Shown in pieces: positions 36,405 through 44,696 of a stretch of 64,000 nucleotides of DNA. Each line of letters opens with the position of its first letter. The stretch's first letter is position 1. The position numbers and the translations under genes were made by a program. The stretch is from Candidatus Rhodobacter oscarellae (GTDB lineage Bacteria > Pseudomonadota > Alphaproteobacteria > Rhodobacterales > Rhodobacteraceae), in the NCBI RefSeq assembly GCF_001078595.1, contig NZ_LFTY01000002.1:2289773-2353772 (forward strand). The letters are read 5' to 3'. The notes beneath the pieces are model-generated. The model worked only from the letters and a program-made list of their open reading frames with translations, did no database searches and was not told the origin of the DNA.

Positions 36405-37886
36405 ATGGTGAAACGAAAAACGGTCGCCGTGATCGGCGGCGGGGTCTCGGGGCTTGCCGCCGCCAAGGCCTTTGACGCGCGCGGGCATCGCGTGCTGGGG
36501 TTCGAGCGCAGCCATGATTTCGGCGGCGTGTGGGAGCTGTCGCGCAGCTACCCCGACGTGCAAACGCAGTCGCCCAAGGATCTCTACTGCTACACCGACC
36601 ACCCGATGCCGTCGGATTACCCGGAATGGCCCAAGGGCCCGCAGGTGCATGCCTACCTGCATTCCTACGCCGCCAAGCACAAGCTGGCGCGGCTCTTTCG
36701 GCTGAACACCGGCGTCAAGACCATGACCCGGCGCGCGGATGGCGGCTGGACCTTGGTGCTGGAGGAGGCCGGGCGCGAATGGACGCAGGACGTGGACTTC
36801 GTCGCGATCTGCACCGGGCAGTTCTCGGACAAAAACATCATCTCGCATCCCGGCCAGGACGGCTTTGCCGAGGCCGGTGGCGAGGTGATGCACTCGTCGG
36901 AATACACCGACCCCGAGATGATCGCGGGCAAGCGGGTCGTGGTGCTGGGCGGCTCGAAATCCGCCACCGATATCGCCGTGAACGCGGCGCAGAACGGCGC
37001 GCGATCTGTGCATTGGGTCTATCTAGAGCCGGTCTGGCGGGTGCCCTATTTCGTGGGCGGGATCAACTTTAAGCGGCTGCTTTACATGCGCGCGCAAGAG
37101 CAGCAGTTCAACACCTGGGGCAAGGGCCCGCTGCAACGGGTCCTGGCGGCGCTGCTCAAGCCGCTGGTCTGGGCGAACTTCCGCGGGCTGGAGACGCTGC
37201 TGAAGACGCAGCTTGGCCTGCACAAACACAACATGGTGCCCAAGACGCCGATCGAGAAAGAGGTGTCCTGCTCGGTGCCGATCGTCACGCCCGGGCTCTT
37301 TGAGGCGCTCAAGGCCGGCAAGATCAAGCCCATCCAGGGCACGTTCGACCGCTATGACGGCAGGACCATCGTGATGACCGGCGGCGAGCGGGTCGAGGCC
37401 GACACCTCGATCCTGGCCGTGGGCTGGAAGCTGGGCGTGCCCTATCTGCCCGAGGACGCGCGGGCCACGCTGATCGAGGAGGACGGCCAGTACCGCGTCT
37501 ACCGCCTGGCGGTGAACCCGGACCTGCCGGATATGGGCTTTGTGGGCTTCAACTCGTCCTTCTGCACCGTGCTGTCGGCCGAGATGATCGCCAATTGGCT
37601 GGTGCGCTACATGGACGGGCAGTTGGCCAACCAGCCGACCGAGGCCGAGATGAACGCCAATATCGAGATGATGCTGAACTGGAAGCGCAACGAACGCCCC
37701 GCCGCGCAGATCTATGGCGGGCTGTGCTCGGCGCCGTTCCATTTCAAGCATTTCGACGAGCTGCTGGCGGATATGGGCGCCAAGAAGCGCAAGCGCGGCA
37801 ACCCGCTGGCCGAGCAGTTCAGCTATCCCAACCATCAGGCCTATGCCGAGTTCCTCGCGTCCTGCCCACAGTATCAGGCGTCGTAG
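36405..37886 (+). CDS. Flavin-containing monooxygenase
   Basis: A 493-residue class-B flavoprotein. The FAD motif AVIGGGVSGLAAAK is near residues 8-21 and a second dinucleotide site VVLGGSKSATDIA binds NADPH. The segment GGEVMHSSEY between them matches the FMO fingerprint region. Such enzymes oxygenate N, S or carbonyl groups using NADPH and O2. Together with the cupin and AraC regulator it forms a small inducible catabolic unit. The substrate is unknown. Confidence 0.9.
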   Translation: MVKRKTVAVIGGGVSGLAAAKAFDARGHRVLGFERSHDFGGVWELSRSYPDVQTQSPKDLYCYTDHPMPSDYPEWPKGPQVHAYLHSYAAKHKLARLFRLNTGVKTMTRRADGGWTLVLEEAGREWTQDVDFVAICTGQFSDKNIISHPGQDGFAEAGGEVMHSSEYTDPEMIAGKRVVVLGGSKSATDIAVNAAQNGARSVHWVYLEPVWRVPYFVGGINFKRLLYMRAQEQQFNTWGKGPLQRVLAALLKPLVWANFRGLETLLKTQLGLHKHNMVPKTPIEKEVSCSVPIVTPGLFEALKAGKIKPIQGTFDRYDGRTIVMTGGERVEADTSILAVGWKLGVPYLPEDARATLIEEDGQYRVYRLAVNPDLPDMGFVGFNSSFCTVLSAEMIANWLVRYMDGQLANQPTEAEMNANIEMMLNWKRNERPAAQIYGGLCSAPFHFKHFDELLADMGAKKRKRGNPLAEQFSYPNHQAYAEFLASCPQYQAS

Positions 37887-37899
37887 GCAAAAGACCAAG

Positions 37900-37933
37900 C
37901 CGCCCCGCAGCAAAGATCTGACGCGGGGCGGCA
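37900..37933 (+). terminator. Hairpin after the flavin monooxygenase gene
   Basis: GCCGCCCCGC (37900-37909) pairs fully with GCGGGGCGGC (37924-37933) across a 14-base loop, 14 bases past the stop codon. There is no T-run directly behind it. Confidence 0.55.
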
Positions 37934-38010
37934 TGCATTTCGACATTATTGATTGATGATTCGGTGTCGCCGAACGCGCGCCCGCGTCCCGGCCTCCTCC
38001 GCAAAGCTCG

Positions 38011-38066
38011 CTATTGGTACCCGCGGCCGGACTCGAACCGGCACGGCCTTCCGGCCTAGGGATTTT
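38011..38066 (-). repeat. tRNA-Leu 3' fragment, direct-repeat attachment site (island left end)
   Basis: These 56 bases are identical to 52699-52754, which cover the CCA end, T-arm, variable region and part of the anticodon stem-loop of tRNA-Leu(TAA), plus four flanking bases. The identity stops abruptly in the anticodon loop, so this is not a functional tRNA. A duplicated tRNA 3' part is the usual footprint of integration by a tyrosine recombinase. Confidence 0.85.
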
Positions 38067-38171
38067 GTCTGAATGACGCCTGTGTGATTTGAACCCGATG
38101 GTCCTCGACGGTCTCTTGTCAGTTCCCCACGGCAGTGAAACAGTGCCTCCAAACACTGCGGAAGGGTCGTC

Positions 38172-38600
38172 ATGTTGAATAGTAAAGCATCGGTCGATTT
38201 AGATTTCGAGGCCCCTACGGTGTCAGAATATCTGAAACTGCGCCGGGAGGGCGGACTAAGCGCCTTCTCGGAGGAGGCCGCTACAATAGGGCTTAAGGGG
38301 TCGTTTGCCGCAGTGACGCTTCGATCGGATGGTGAAGCAATTGGCATGGGGCGCATCGTTGGCGACGGCGGTTGTTTCTTACAGATTGTCGATATTGCAG
38401 TTGACCCAAGACATCGCGGCAAAGGGCTTGGCAAAACAATCATGACGGCCTTGATGGAACACGCAAAGAAGACACTGCCTGAGACAGCATTTCTAAGCCT
38501 TCTTGCAGATGTTCCAGCCGACAAGCTCTATGCGCAGTTCGGTTTTAGAGAGACGGCACCTGCATCGCTTGGCATGTCATGCCGCGTTAAGCAGGCATAA
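38172..38600 (+). CDS. GNAT family N-acetyltransferase
   Basis: A 142-residue acyl-CoA-dependent acetyltransferase. IVDIAVDPRHRGKGLGKTIM is the acetyl-CoA-binding motif A (R-x-x-G-x-G), and LYAQFGFRET is the C-terminal GNAT block. Codon use is noticeably less GC-rich than the flanking operons, in line with acquisition. It overlaps the isochorismatase remnant tail to tail by 14 bases. The substrate is unknown. Confidence 0.87.
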   Translation: MLNSKASVDLDFEAPTVSEYLKLRREGGLSAFSEEAATIGLKGSFAAVTLRSDGEAIGMGRIVGDGGCFLQIVDIAVDPRHRGKGLGKTIMTALMEHAKKTLPETAFLSLLADVPADKLYAQFGFRETAPASLGMSCRVKQA

Positions 38601-38995
38601 ATACGATATCACGCGCTGACTGAATTTGAACCGAATATTGCCCTGCGTCGAAACCATCAAGGGTTTGATTATGATGCGCAATTATCTGACCCTGACGCAA
38701 AGCGCCTGCATCACCTGTGCAGGGGCCATCTGACACCAATACGACATCAAAGCCCTGTGAAACAGCACGTCTGACGGTCGTATCAACGCAATATTGCGTC
38801 ATACATCCACCGATGATGAGCCGAGACGCACCCATTTGCGTTAAGTGCTGTAGCAGGTCGGTATCATGAAAAGAGCCGCAACTCTTTTTGTTCACAACAA
38901 TTTCGCCGGTGTCCGGGCCAAGTGCTGGCACGATTTCCCAACCCTCACTTCCAACTTCGAGCCTGTGACCTGTCGGTCCATCATTTTGAACAAGC
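38587..38995 (-). pseudogene. Isochorismatase family hydrolase, N-terminus lost at an intergenic repeat
   Basis: The frame encodes the C-terminal two thirds of a cysteine hydrolase: VVNKKSCGSFHDTDLLQHL and RLIIGGCMTQYCVDTTVRRAVSQGFDVVLVSDGPC carry the family's Lys, GT-x-L and catalytic-Cys region. The expected first 40-50 residues, with the catalytic Asp, are absent. Upstream of about 38995 the frame runs into the 230-bp repeat unit and encodes unrelated residues (frame to 39066). The gene was evidently cut by insertion or recombination at the repeat. Confidence 0.75.
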
Positions 38996-39216
38996 AAGCG
39001 TAGGGTGGGCAATGTGCCCACCACCCTCAATAACCGCACCCAAACATCTTCGGCGCGTGATCTCACGCACCACCCCTCAGAACCTCAGCAAACCCCATCC
39101 CCACCGCGCGGTCTGTTAACCCCACCATTTGCCATACGAGGTGCCATACGCAAGGCCGACACTTTGCCGACGCTTTGCCGACACGGGATTCCTCCACAAA
39201 ATAAGGCGTTAACCCA
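38992..39216 (+). repeat. Long intergenic repeat unit, copy 2 (contains GTTAA-bounded core)
   Basis: The unit starts AAGCAAGCGTAGGGTGGGC, contains a hairpin (GGTGGGCA/TGCCCACC) and a GCGTGATCTCACGC hairpin. It ends in the GTTAA-bounded core at 39101-39216, with its three GCCGAC tandem units. The same order recurs at 40379-40616. Copy 1 at 23413 has the core only. Confidence 0.8.
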
Positions 39217-39545
39217 CCGATGAGCGGCCCACACCCGGAACCACCGCGCGCAGGGTTAACCCCTCGCAAATGCCCGCCGCACCGTTGGACCGACCAGATG
39301 TTATGTCCCCCCTCCCAAGGAAACCGGAGGGTAGCCGTTAGGGACGGTTTTCGGTCTTTGCAGCCCTGGGTCGAGCCCTATCGAGGCGTCCAAGTCAGAC
39401 GGCTCGGCGGATATCGTTTCGACAACCAGAAGCCCCCCGTTGTTTCTGGCGGCCTCTTTGGTTTCCGCAATGCTCCGAAAGGGGCCCGCCGCAAGGGTTG
39501 CCTTAAGCCCAATCTGACCGATGCTGCAAGACGCACGGATGTCCG
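39217..39545. other. Gap with no supported gene
   Basis: These 329 bases between repeat copy 2 and the methyltransferase contain open frames on the plus strand, but none has recognisable domains, and the composition shifts abruptly. I read it as debris of earlier insertions. Confidence 0.35.
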
Positions 39546-40286
39546 CTACGCTGCTTTCATCAACTGGATGATTATCTCAGGGCTTTCGTCTCCCAACCGC
39601 TCTCGCTTCCAGTTTCCAAACGTTTCAGACAATTCCAGACCGCATTTTGCTGCGATGGCTTTTATCTTGTCCAATTCAAGAAAACGTAGCGTGCTTTGTG
39701 AGGCAAGTGTCCCGCCTGTGTCGCTGAAATTGTACCGCTCCTCAAAAGTCACGTAATCGCCCTTGGCTTCTAAGACTTTCTGGACGACCTCAACGCTTCG
39801 ACCGTTTCCAAGAGCTATGGGAGGCGATGCGTGCTCCGGCGTCCATCGCAACCAAGGTTTAGTCATGGGATTGCGGGTTTCAAACCAAAACGATCCGTTT
39901 GCACTCAACCGTTGCTCAACCGCTTCAAATAGGGCCGAAACTTGCGTGTCCTCTAGAAGACACTGGAATGCGTGGCCAGTCATGACTGCTGCATCGAAAC
40001 TGATATTGTTCGCTAAATCGGATACAAGACCGGTTACCCAATCTACTGATCCTTCAGTGTCTTTTTGCTCCGCCCTGACAATCATCTGTGGGGCGGGATC
40101 AACCGCAGTCACCGCATATCCACGACGTGCTAGTTCAAGAGCGAAGGTCCCGGTACCGCATCCTATGTCCAGGATGTCAGCGGGCGCGTTTGGAAATTCT
40201 TCGATGTAGAAATCAAAATCCTCACGCGATGAGTTTATCGCATCGTAGACTTCAACGAGTTTCGTCTCGTGGTACAAAGCATCCAT
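39546..40286 (-). CDS. Class I SAM-dependent methyltransferase
   Basis: A 246-residue Rossmann methyltransferase. ILDIGCGTGTFALELA is motif I, AVTAVDPA is motif II and FDAAVMTGHAFQCL lies at the motif IV position. Codon use is less GC-rich than the core genes. It is isolated on the island between two ~230-bp direct repeats (38992-39216 and 40379-40616), so it could have been carried or could be excised as a unit. The substrate is unknown. Confidence 0.88.
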   Translation of the reverse strand: MDALYHETKLVEVYDAINSSREDFDFYIEEFPNAPADILDIGCGTGTFALELARRGYAVTAVDPAPQMIVRAEQKDTEGSVDWVTGLVSDLANNISFDAAVMTGHAFQCLLEDTQVSALFEAVEQRLSANGSFWFETRNPMTKPWLRWTPEHASPPIALGNGRSVEVVQKVLEAKGDYVTFEERYNFSDTGGTLASQSTLRFLELDKIKAIAAKCGLELSETFGNWKRERLGDESPEIIIQLMKAA

Positions 40287-40378
40287 GAACAGTGTTCTAA
40301 AAACTCAACGGCTGTGGTGGAAGCCGAAATTCATTTTGAACCGCTAAAGGTCTTCTTCGTCCAGCATATCGGCCCTCT

Positions 40379-40616
40379 AAGCAAGCGTAGGGTGGGCAAT
40401 TTGCCCACCGCCCTCAATAGCCGCACCCAAACATCTTCCAGCAAACGTAGGCTGCGTGATCTCACGCACCACCCCTCAGCCCCTCAACAAGCCCCAAACC
40501 CACCGCGCGCTGCGTTAATCCACCGGTTTGCCCGACAAGGTGCCATACGCAAGGCCGACGTTTTGCCGACGCTTTGCCGACGCGGGATTTGGCAGGAAAA
40601 TAAGGCGTTAACCCCG
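40379..40616 (+). repeat. Long intergenic repeat unit, copy 3
   Basis: Same order as copy 2: AAGCAAGCGTAGGGTGGGC hairpin, GCGTGATCTCACGC hairpin, then the core at 40499-40616 with GCGTTAAT near its left end, three GCCGAC tandem units and GGCGTTAACC at the right. It has about 14 extra bases (near 40440-40454) relative to copy 2. The rest of the 40287-40771 gap shows no gene; frames there read through the repeat. Confidence 0.8.
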
Positions 40617-40771
40617 ATTCGGTTGGCAGGACGGACGCGTCCTCGGCGCGGGTCGTTTACGCATCCTTAAGGCGCGCTGAACGGTGCTCTCATCCGCCGC
40701 GGCAGACCCGCCGCATTCAACGCCGTCAATGGCGCGCAAGCTGGGCGGCCCGCAGGGCGGACAAACCAGGC

Positions 40772-41095
40772 TCAGGGCCGGATGGCGTCGGGGGCCAGGG
40801 GCGTGTCGGGCACGTCCATTATGACGTCCTCGGCGCGGTCGGATTCATCCAGCCGCACCTGCCGCCCGGCACTGCCATCCACAAAGAACAGGAACGCGCC
40901 GCACCAATACTCGCCAGCGGCGCTGCCATGGGCTTCAAGCAGGACCTCGCCCGCAGCCGAGCGGACCTGAAAGTCGCGCGCGATCTTGAAGTCATGGGTG
41001 CCGGTGTCCCCTTTGCCGATGGGCTCCGACGGGCGGGCGAAGATCTGCCGCCCGCTGGTGGGGTCGGTTTCTTCTAGGGTCCAAGCGGCGCTCAT
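40772..41095 (-). CDS. Conserved-looking hypothetical protein
   Basis: A 107-residue soluble, acidic protein starting MSAAWTLEETDPTSGRQIF. It lies nine bases downstream of fabD on the same strand with matching codon use, so it is probably a real gene. I recognise no domain. Two Trp, one Cys and a strand-rich pattern suggest a small beta-fold protein. Confidence 0.6.
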   Translation of the reverse strand: MSAAWTLEETDPTSGRQIFARPSEPIGKGDTGTHDFKIARDFQVRSAAGEVLLEAHGSAAGEYWCGAFLFFVDGSAGRQVRLDESDRAEDVIMDVPDTPLAPDAIRP

Positions 41096-41104
41096 CAGGG
41101 GGCG

Positions 41105-42043
41105 CTACAGCGCCTCGGCGGCGGCTTTGACGTCGTCCGGCGTGCCGATGTTGCGCACAGCGATCTCGCGGTTGATGCGCCGCACCATGCCCGACAGCGC
41201 CTTGCCCGCACCGATCTCCCAGGTCTCGGTCACGCCGCCCTGCGCGCCCATCCAGGCCACGCTCTCGCGCCAGCGCACCGAGCCGGTGACCTGCTCGACC
41301 AGCAGCGAGCGGATCGTGGCCGGGTCGCTGATGTCATGGGCCAGCACGTTGGCCACAAGCGGCACTTTGGGGCGCTCGATATCGACCTCGGCCAGGGCCT
41401 GGGCCATGCGCTCGGCGGCGGGCTGCATCAGGGCGCAGTGGAAGGGCGCGCTGACCGGCAGCAGCATCGCGCGCTTGGCGCCCTTGGCCTTGGCGATCTC
41501 GACGGCGCGCTCCACGGCGGCCTTGCTGCCCGAGACCACCACCTGGCTGGGGTCGTTGTCGTTCGCCGCCTGGCAGGTCTCGCCCGCGGCGGCCTCCTCT
41601 GCGACGGATTGCGCGGTCTCAAAGTCCAGGCCCAGCAGGGCCGCCATGGCGCCTTCGCCCACCGGCACGGCCTCTTGCATGGCCTGCCCGCGCAGGCGCA
41701 GGAGCCGCGCGGTATCCGCAAGCGTCAGCGCGCCCGCGGCGGTCAGCGCCGAGTACTCGCCCAGGGAATGCCCCGCCACATAGGCCGCGGCCGCAACTGT
41801 CACGCCCTCGGCCTCCAGCGCGGCCATCGCCGCCAGCGAGGTCGCCATCAGCGCGGGCTGGGCGTTCTGGGTCAGGGTCAGCGCGTCCTGCTCGCCCTCC
41901 CAGATCAGCGCCGACAGCTTCTCGCCCAGCGCGTCGTCGACTTCGTCAAAGACCGCCTTGGCGCCGGGATAGGCCTCGGCCAGCGCCTTACCCATACCGA
42001 TCGTCTGCGCGCCTTGCCCTGGAAAAATAAACGCCCGTGCCAT
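41105..42043 (-). CDS. fabD: Malonyl CoA-acyl carrier protein transacylase
   Basis: A 312-residue enzyme that loads malonyl groups on acyl carrier protein. It has FPGQGAQ at 7-13, the nucleophile S93 in GHSLGEYSAL, H202 in PVSAPFHCALM, and the usual length. The start at 42043 follows a GGGGGC site. In most Rhodobacterales fabD precedes fabG and acpP; here its downstream neighbour is a small unknown gene and then a repeat, with no fabG in the window. Whether this is the sole fabD of the genome cannot be told. Confidence 0.95.
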   Translation of the reverse strand: MARAFIFPGQGAQTIGMGKALAEAYPGAKAVFDEVDDALGEKLSALIWEGEQDALTLTQNAQPALMATSLAAMAALEAEGVTVAAAAYVAGHSLGEYSALTAAGALTLADTARLLRLRGQAMQEAVPVGEGAMAALLGLDFETAQSVAEEAAAGETCQAANDNDPSQVVVSGSKAAVERAVEIAKAKGAKRAMLLPVSAPFHCALMQPAAERMAQALAEVDIERPKVPLVANVLAHDISDPATIRSLLVEQVTGSVRWRESVAWMGAQGGVTETWEIGAGKALSGMVRRINREIAVRNIGTPDDVKAAAEAL

Positions 42044-42202
42044 CACTAGCCCCCTTCTTTGCTTGCCGCCTGCCATAGCGCGCCCGGCGCGCGCGCGCAA
42101 TTGAGCCGCGCGCAAGAAAGCACATGCCCTGTGAATATTCGGGGGGTTTGTGCTGTTCCCCAGGCGCGCTATCTGAGCGCCAGCATAGATCGAGGACCAG
42201 AC

Positions 42203-43408
42203 ATGCAAGCAGCGAATTCTGCCGCCAGCTATGGCGGCGTCACCAAGACGTTCCACTGGCTGACCGCGCTTTTGATCCTGACCGCCTTCCCGCTGGGCAT
42301 GATCGCCAATGGGCTGCCCTTTGGCACGGGCGAGGAGCTGGCGCAAAAGGCCTGGCTGTTCTCCCTGCACAAGACCGTGGGCATCGCGGCCTTCCTGGTG
42401 GCGCTGGCGCGCATCCTGTGGGCGCTGAGCCAGGTCAAGCCCGCCGGGCTGCACCCGGAGAACCGGCTCGAGACCTTCATGGCCGAGCTGGTGCATTGGC
42501 TGCTTTACGCCTCGATGCTGATCGTGCCGCTGTCGGGCTGGCTGCACCACGCCGCGACCGAGGGCTTTGCGCCGATCCTTTGGCCGCTGGGCCAGGGCCT
42601 GCCGCTGGTCCCGAAGTCCGAGCCCGTGGCCGAGGGCTTTGCCGCGGTGCATTTCGTCTTCACCAAGCTGCTGGGCCTGTCGGTGCTGCTGCACATCGCC
42701 GGCGCGCTGAAGCATGTCGTGATCGACCGCGACGCCACGCTGGCGCGGATGCTGCCGGGCCAGCCCGAGGTGCAGGTCACCCCCGCGCCGCATGGCCACG
42801 CCCCGATGCTTGCCGCTGCGGTGATCTATGCGGCGGGCTTCGCCGGCGCCCTGGCGCTCGCCAACCAGGACAGCCACCAGGCCACCGCCAGCGCCACCGC
42901 CACTGCCTTGGCCGCGGTGCCGTCCCAGTGGCAGGTCACCGAGGGCACAATAGAGATCACCGTCGACCAGCTTGGCAACCGCGTGACCGGCAGCTTCGCG
43001 GATTGGACCGCCGCGATCAACTTCTCCGAGACCGCCATCGAGGGGCGCCACGGCGACGCCGAGGTGACCATCGCCGTGGGCAGCCTGACGCTGGGCTCGG
43101 TGACCGCGCAGGCGCTTGGGCAGGGCTTCTTTGAGGCCGAGGCCTTCCCGACGGCGCTGTTTCGGGCCGACATCCTGTCCGACGCGGATGGCTAAGTCGC
43201 CGAGGGGGTGCTGCGCATCCGCGATATCGAGATGCCGATCTCTATGCCCTTTGCGCTGACCCTTGAGGGCGACACCGCCGACATGACCGCCAGCGCGAGA
43301 ATCGACCGGCGCGGCTACAAGATCGGCGAGCAATATTCCGACACGGACGGGCTCGGCTGGCAGGTGGATGTGGCCATCACGCTATCGGCCACCAAGGGCG
43401 GGGCGTAG
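42203..43408 (+). pseudogene. Cytochrome b561-YceI fusion with an in-frame stop codon
   Basis: The first 330 codons encode a cytochrome b561 membrane domain (TKTFHWLTALLILTAFPLGM; His-bearing helices; to about residue 200) and the start of a YceI lipocalin-like domain (SQWQVTEGTIEITV). A TAA at 43193-43195 (codon 331) interrupts it. Translation in the same frame after the stop (VAEGVLRIRDIEMPI, then IDRRGYKIGEQYS) continues the YceI domain to a second stop at 43406-43408. The stop sits where a Tyr (TAC/TAT) would fit in DG-Y-VAEG. It is either a recent nonsense mutation, a sequencing error or read-through; the family binds polyisoprenoid lipids or quinone. Confidence 0.8.
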
Positions 43409-43523
43409 CCGGACCCGCCCCTTTGGCCTCCCCGTCTGGCGCCGCTTTTCTTGGCGCCCCGTTGGGCTCGCAGGTTCTGGCGCGCGGGTTGCGGATCACT
43501 GCAATGCGGACGAAACCTGCCGT

Positions 43524-44012
43524 TCAGGATAACCAGCTATCTACGACTCTGGCGAGCGAAACCATCTCAGGAGTGCCGCGCGCATCGTTCCACCATCGGT
43601 TCGGATTATCGTTCTTTGGCGTGTAATTTGCGCGGCTGGCCCATTCCTCACGAACGTGGATGATTGGTTCCTCGTACTGATGGGCGTAGAGAACGGCCTC
43701 CATGATTTTTTCGAGCAGCTGCACATCGCGCTCGAAGGATACTTTCAGTTCGACGGACGGGTAGACCTCGGTTCCGTCGGCTTCGAAGTCCTCGTTGTGA
43801 ATCCGCGTAACCGTCTGTTCTCCTGGTCTTCCTGTCTCGGCTCCCTGAGCGGTTACCGTTGCATTTCGCTCGTAAGCGCCAACGGCAAGCGGATGAACCT
43901 TAAAGATGGCATCCAACAGTCGTTCGGCATCATCCGGTCTAGTGTTTATCTCCATTCGAAAGACAGGGATCAGCTTTCCTGATTGCGATACATAGTTCTC
44001 GATGCTGCTCAT
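43524..44012 (-). CDS. Hypothetical protein with CutA/NIF3-like segment
   Basis: A 162-residue protein starting at 44012 (MSSIENYVSQSGKLIPVFRMEI). The pattern of ELKVSFERDVQLLEKIMEAVLYAHQYEEPIIHV resembles the ferredoxin-like domain with a 'YE.P.I' ending seen in CutA and NIF3 C-terminal domains, but it is not a standard member. Codon use is AT-richer than neighbours, typical of this island. Function unknown. Confidence 0.55.
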   Translation of the reverse strand: MSSIENYVSQSGKLIPVFRMEINTRPDDAERLLDAIFKVHPLAVGAYERNATVTAQGAETGRPGEQTVTRIHNEDFEADGTEVYPSVELKVSFERDVQLLEKIMEAVLYAHQYEEPIIHVREEWASRANYTPKNDNPNRWWNDARGTPEMVSLARVVDSWLS

Positions 44013-44696
44013 ATCTGCTCTCCCTCGCCAGCCAACTTCCAGGGTAGCATACGCTGCCGCCAAGGGATGTCAGCAGTGTCACCTAGCACCGCTTTTTGCA
44101 TTGCAGCATTAGGTGAATTGGGCTCTCCTCGGTCTTTCTCTGCGCCTTGCACGATGCTCTGGTTTCGGGGACTTGCAGCCATTCGGTGAACCGCGCACGA
44201 ACTGGTAATGAGCGGGGCAAAGGATTGTTTAGCTGCTGGTGCGCCAACGGCCTGTCAGGTCACGACGTTCTTGATGCAGCAACATTGCTTCCAATTACCT
44301 CAATTACCCAAACGCGCCCGTAGCCTCGGTTGAGTGGTTTTCGCGTTAATCGCGCTCGACTAGCATCAAAAAAACAACCCGATCCTCGGAGACTTGGCCC
44401 GCATCTGGTCCCCCGTTGGCGGATGAAGGGTGATGCGCTGTTGGGTGGGACGGCCCCAGCTGCTGCGTGTCTGCCAAGACGTTTTCTAACAAGTTATGGG
44501 TTGGCGCCACAGCCGTTGTTGTTGGCTTCAATGGCTGTGGCCTAGGGCTCAGCCCGCGAAGCCTGCCAAGAGAGTGCCGCTTGATTGTCGAGCGTTTTCG
44601 AGCCGTGGGGCGGGTCTTCGGCGCACGTAAAAACCAGACCAGAGCCCCGCGCGCGCGGCATCCATAATGCCCGCCTGCATGGTGTCGGTTGCCTCT
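44013..44696. other. Gene-poor island segment
   Basis: These 684 bases carry only short overlapping frames on both strands, none with a recognisable domain or a good ribosome site. The composition differs from flanking operons. I read it as remnant sequence; no IS ends, tRNA or hairpin stands out. Confidence 0.4.

Noticed and set aside
38011-38066. Second functional tRNA gene
   Set aside because: Only the 3' 56 bases match. The 5' acceptor strand, D-arm and half of the anticodon stem are missing.
39220-39756. 178-codon plus-strand frame between copy 2 and the methyltransferase
   Set aside because: No domain, composition unlike either host or island genes, and its 3' half is antisense to the methyltransferase gene.
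40269-40670. 133-codon plus-strand frame over repeat copy 3
   Set aside because: It is translated repeat sequence; the equivalent frame at copy 2 differs in length and phase, and there is no ribosome site.
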